In this document: positions 60,482 to 64,000 of the stretch, one piece after another
Layout of the letters: each line of letters opens with the position of its first letter
Numbering within the stretch: the stretch's first letter is position 1
Source: Hyperoodon ampullatus
Taxonomy: Eukaryota; Chordata; Mammalia; Artiodactyla; Ziphiidae
Assembly: GCA_949752795.1 (NCBI GenBank)
Contig: OX457063.1
Coordinates: forward strand, 68,905,783 to 68,969,782
DNA length: 64,000 nt
Direction of reading: 5' to 3'
Program-made: the position numbers and the translations under genes
The notes under the pieces: generated by a model
What the model saw: the letters and a program-made list of their open reading frames with translations, nothing else
Databases searched by the model: none
What the model was told of the DNA's origin: nothing

Positions 60482-60540
60482 GAGGGCATTCCAGGCAGGG
60501 AAGAAAGCAAAGCCAAAGAGCAGGAAAATAAAGGAAATGT
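59930..60540 (-). repeat. L2 LINE 3' end, antisense, split by a SINE
   Basis: Complement of L2: 'gacaaatacttgttgaaaaa', 'ggggctcataatctgctagg', and after the SINE 'gggcattccaggcaggga'. The SINE at 60264-60478 interrupts it. Confidence 0.6.
60264..60478 (+). mobile_element. CHR-2-type SINE, short form, nested in L2
   Basis: 215 bp with poly(A). The exact target duplication agagagggcattccag is at 60248-60263 and 60479-60494. Confidence 0.96.
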
Positions 60541-60729
60541 TTGGAGAAGGATGAATTTTGACAAGTCTGTTGTCAGTATTGGGGTGGGAGTTGTGGTGGA
60601 TACCAAAGATATAAAAGGCATGTTTCATGCCTTTAAACGGCTTACAATCAAATTGAGGAGATGAGATATGTGCTCATGAAACAAAGCAATTCAGTGCTAG
60701 AACTATGTTATTTAATAAAAGCAATGAGG

Positions 60730-60870
60730 AGTTTGGGATTAATATATATAGCAGTGGGATTCATATATACACAGTACTATATATAAAATAGATAAACAAC
60801 AAGTATAGCACAGGGAACTCTACTCAATATTTTGTAATAATCTATAAGGGAAAAGAATCTGAAAAAGAAT

Positions 60871-60910
<40 letters not shown>

Positions 60911-61012
60911 CTGAATCACTTTCCTGTACACCTGAAACTAACACAGCATTGTAAATCAACTATACTTGAATTAAAAAAATAAAAATAAAAGAGAGAAGTG
61001 AGAGGGAAAAAG
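60730..61012 (+). mobile_element. LINE-1 3' end insertion with (AT)n expansion
   Basis: Truncated LINE-1 3' UTR with 'ctgtacacctgaaactaaca' and 'aaatcaactatacttgaatt'. The target duplication aaaagcaatgagg is at 60717-60729 and 61013-61025. An (AT)n tract lies at 60879-60909. About 30 bp of purine-rich sequence follows the A-rich tail before the duplication. Confidence 0.88.
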
Positions 61013-61102
61013 AAAAGCAATGAGGGCTACTAGCTTTAGAGTTGAAAGAAGGCAGAGTTCAGAAAACTGTAGCTGAGACATTTCAAAAAAAAGGCAACGG
61101 CA

Positions 61103-61309
61103 CCGGTTTGCAGGGCAGAAATAAGAGACACAGGTGTAGAGAACAAACGTATGGACACCAAGGGGGGAAAGTGGCGGGGCTGGGGCTGATGGTGGTGTGA
61201 TGAACTGGGAGATTGGGATCGGCATATATACACCAACATGTATAAAATAGATAACTAATAAGAACCTGCTGTATAAAAAATAAATAAAATAAAATTTAAA
61301 AATTAAAAA
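61103..61309 (+). mobile_element. LINE-1 3' end insertion, 207 bp
   Basis: 3' UTR piece of the same subfamily as the two large LINE-1 copies ('ggtttgcagggcagaaataa', 'tgaactgggagattgggatc'). The target duplication is a run of A plus ggcaacggca, at 61085-61102 and 61310-61327. Confidence 0.92.
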
Positions 61310-61738
61310 AAAAAAAAGGCAACGGCAATGTGAACAAAGGCAGCAAGCAGTGCCCTGAGAGGCTCATGCTGAGGAGAGGCTGGAAATAAAATTGTAGAGG
61401 GGAGTAAATGCAGAGAACGGCAAAGCGGGAAGCCGGGAGGAGGCGATCGCAGCCCTCCGCAGGGGAGTCGATGGCTGACGCTGCACGTGAGCAGCAGAGT
61501 ATCAGACGGAAAGCGGGCACTAGGAAGCTCAGTCTGGAAGTGGGAAAGAGTGCAGTCAGAGAGATCGACGGGGAGATAGATAGGAAAATGGAGCACGAAG
61601 AGGGAGGAGGCAAAGGCAAACCCAAACACATGTCAAAGGGCAGATTCTAAAAATGGTTGACAGGATATAGGGGATACCTACACTTTACTGACTGCTTAGT
61701 GTCTGCTGGGCACTGAATGGGATGGGATGCTGGCTAAG

Positions 61739-61826
61739 GGTGATCGGAGGTGGGAAAAAACCCACCTCCGATCACCATAATTTAGTCATTTCAAAAAAAA
61801 AACCCACCTTAATTTAGTCATTTCAA
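61739..61826. repeat. Perfect 16-bp hairpin followed by a gapped direct repeat
   Basis: ggtgatcggaggtggg at 61739-61754 and its exact reverse complement at 61761-61776 are separated by six A. The sequence aatttagtcatttcaa is at 61779-61794 and again at 61811-61826, each copy preceded by an A-run and cccacct. Confidence 0.97.
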
Positions 61827-62172
61827 CTTGAAGACCAATAGTTTTCATGGTTTGTTTGGTTTTTTAAAAGCTGTGCTAAATCCATCAAAAAACTATGAGC
61901 ATTTTATCTATCTTCTGTTCAGCAGAGATGAGGAGAAACAAAAATCAGAGCTCATAAGAGAGAAAATGTAGTAAAGGTGGGAAAGTTTTAAAATATGTCC
62001 TTTAACAAATCCAATAAATCCTCATTATTAACTTCATATTTTGGAAAAACATTCTTCACCAACTTAAGCTGTGTAGGTTCAAGGCAATACTATCTATAAT
62101 GTTACAAAATTAAAATTAGTAGATAATCTTTCCTCCAAGAAAACATCACAGAGGATTTAAAAAGGAATGCAG

Positions 62173-62363
62173 GGCCTCCCTGGTGGCGCAGTGGTTGAGA
62201 GTCCGCCTGCTGATGCAGGGGATACGGGTTCGTGCCCCGGTCTGGGAGGATCCCATATGCCGCGGAGCGGCTGGGCCCGTGAGCCATGGCCGCTGAGCCT
62301 GCGCATCCAGAGCCTGTGCTCCGCAACGGGAGAGGCCACAACAGTGAGAGGCCCGCGTACCGC

Positions 62364-62399
<36 letters not shown>
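62173..62399 (+). mobile_element. CHR-2-type SINE, short form
   Basis: Head 'ggcctccctggtggcgcagt' and an unusually long uninterrupted A tail of about 40. The target duplication aaaaaggaatgcag is at 62159-62172 and 62400-62413. The long pure tail suggests a recent insertion. Confidence 0.96.
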
Positions 62400-62406
<7 letters not shown>

Positions 62407-64000
62407 AATGCAGATTGAGTTTTGAAAGTTGCTATTGAAACGTGGTCTGGTACTTGTTGCAGAAGTTATTTATAACCAAAGAGAGCGTAAAAACTGGCCA
62501 TGAGGAACAAGCAAAATACGTGGAGGCTCAGGCTTACACTAATTTTGAGAATAAGAATTTGAGAAACAAGCCTCTCCTGTTAAGCAATTACTGCTTGACT
62601 GAACAAATTCCAGGGAAGCTTGGTTTTACTGCAAAATGTATTACTCCCTTACAAAACTGGAACTACAATAGAACCTATCACCGCCTAGTATGAAATGCTG
62701 TATACATGCTGCATATGAAGAAAAAATGAAGCTCACACTGTCAGAACACCCAAACTTTACCAGAAAATAAATCACTACACATATTGTCAAAAAGCAGTCC
62801 TCATGAGAACAAAGTGGCTGCAGCTGAAGTTGGCAATGTTCTTCTTGGTGGATGACACTATCACTTGTCTTTCAATGAAACGCCAATTTAAATTCACATG
62901 AAAACTCTGCAGCAAAAATGCCCCCTGAATGCCCAGGCAAAGTCCCCAGTGTAAGCACTCCTCAAAACATGGAAGGCTGTTTACAATCACCTTCTACCTC
63001 AGATGACTACATGAAGAAGGGCTCTTCACAAATATTAGAACCTTGTGCTCTAGACAATAAAAACGAAGTCATCATCTGCCCTGAGATATGTTCTCCTATG
63101 GACAATGAGAAGACTATAATTGATTATATTTTGTTTTTTTGCTTCAGCCACCAGGAAACTCAGAGCTAAGTTCTAATTCTCCTCTTGGTGTACATCTTCT
63201 ACCTGAGTTTACATTTTCCATGACCCTAATCTGCTTGTTACTAATTTGGGAGGGGGACTTTATATGGTCTTTTAAGTCACCTCAAAATCTCTGCTAGGTG
63301 AGATGCAACCAGAAATTAAAAAAAAAAAAAAACTACAATAATTTTCACTGAATTTTAAACTACCATTTGTGATGGGTGAAATTTTCTTCCATTTTCTTTA
63401 CAGGAGTATTCAGATAGTTTTTTTGAGCCCTCGGTTGCTGCTCTCCACTAACAATTATTAAAATAACTGTTAATAGACTCTCTTTCCAGACAGGAGGTTT
63501 TTCAATCCCTCTCTTGCTGTCTGTCCAGGGTCCTGCTAGCCATTTGGAAGTTTCCAAATAAGGAATTCAGTAGTTTACTGGGCCATGGGTTGGCCTAGTT
63601 CTGCTCTTGAATGCTGAGTCTGTGATTCATTCAGTATGTTTCTTTGTATATCTACTAAGATTAGGTATAAACATGCATTGAATCAACTCAAAATCTTTGT
63701 TCCACTACTCTTTAATTCATCAACATCAAGCTAGAACAAAAATAAGACAGGCTCATCTTTCATCTTTCTCCTCCAACATGCTCCGGCCATAATACGCTTC
63801 CAAACCTGCTTCATTCACAGTGTGTGTCCCACAGTAGGCACGCAAAAAACACTTGTTGAATAAGGAGGGGGAACGCCCTAATGCCTCCCTGCCCTTGTAC
63901 AGGCTGTTGACTCTTATTTGAAAAGCTCCTTTTCTCCTTGTTCATCTGGCAAACTCCATTTCATCCATCCACTGAGTCGTAACTGTTTGTATGTGGAGCT

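Overview
This window is mammalian nuclear DNA, almost certainly from a cetacean. The evidence is 17 copies of a tRNA-derived SINE of the CHR-2 type (three length classes; the short class matches the cetacean deletion form), two CHR-1-like fragments, LINE-1 elements, and old L2, MIR and ERV remnants. Genes have spliced exons with GT..AG borders. No bacterial, phage or CRISPR structure was seen.

The one host gene is CACNB4, the beta-4 auxiliary subunit of voltage-gated calcium channels, on the minus strand. Ten consecutive coding exons are present: 39634-39753, 37422-37544, 30479-30609, 21899-21975, 20369-20388, 20065-20145, 18655-18713, 9333-9442, 3848-3999 and 1241-1336. They total 969 nt and join in frame to 323 codons, corresponding to residues 50-372 of the 520-residue form: the SH3 domain, the HOOK region with its 20-nt microexon, and most of the guanylate-kinase-like (GK) domain that binds the channel alpha-1 subunit. 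All junctions keep GT and AG and no frame is broken. The first 49 residues lie beyond the right edge. The C-terminal exons lie beyond the left edge.

The rest is intron, heavily colonised by retroelements. The right 24 kb (39754-64000) is part of one long upstream intron with no recognised exon. The largest insertion is a full-length 6.3 kb LINE-1 (22013-28314, antisense to the gene) with a 15-bp target-site duplication. It ends 37 bp from the 5' edge of exon 6, so only 37 bases of native sequence remain at that 3' splice site. A 5'-truncated 2.9 kb LINE-1 (53666-56566) and a 1.1 kb fragment (49226-50290) are also antisense to the gene.

Other points of note are a poly(A)-tailed, target-site-flanked retrocopy of an ERV leader (13292-14147), two sites each hit twice by retroposition, a likely LINE-1 3' transduction, and a perfect 16-bp hairpin with a gapped repeat that looks like a replication template switch (61739-61826). 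I found no new multi-gene system. The most interesting biology is the effect of the LINE-1 on splicing, and possibly transcription, of CACNB4.
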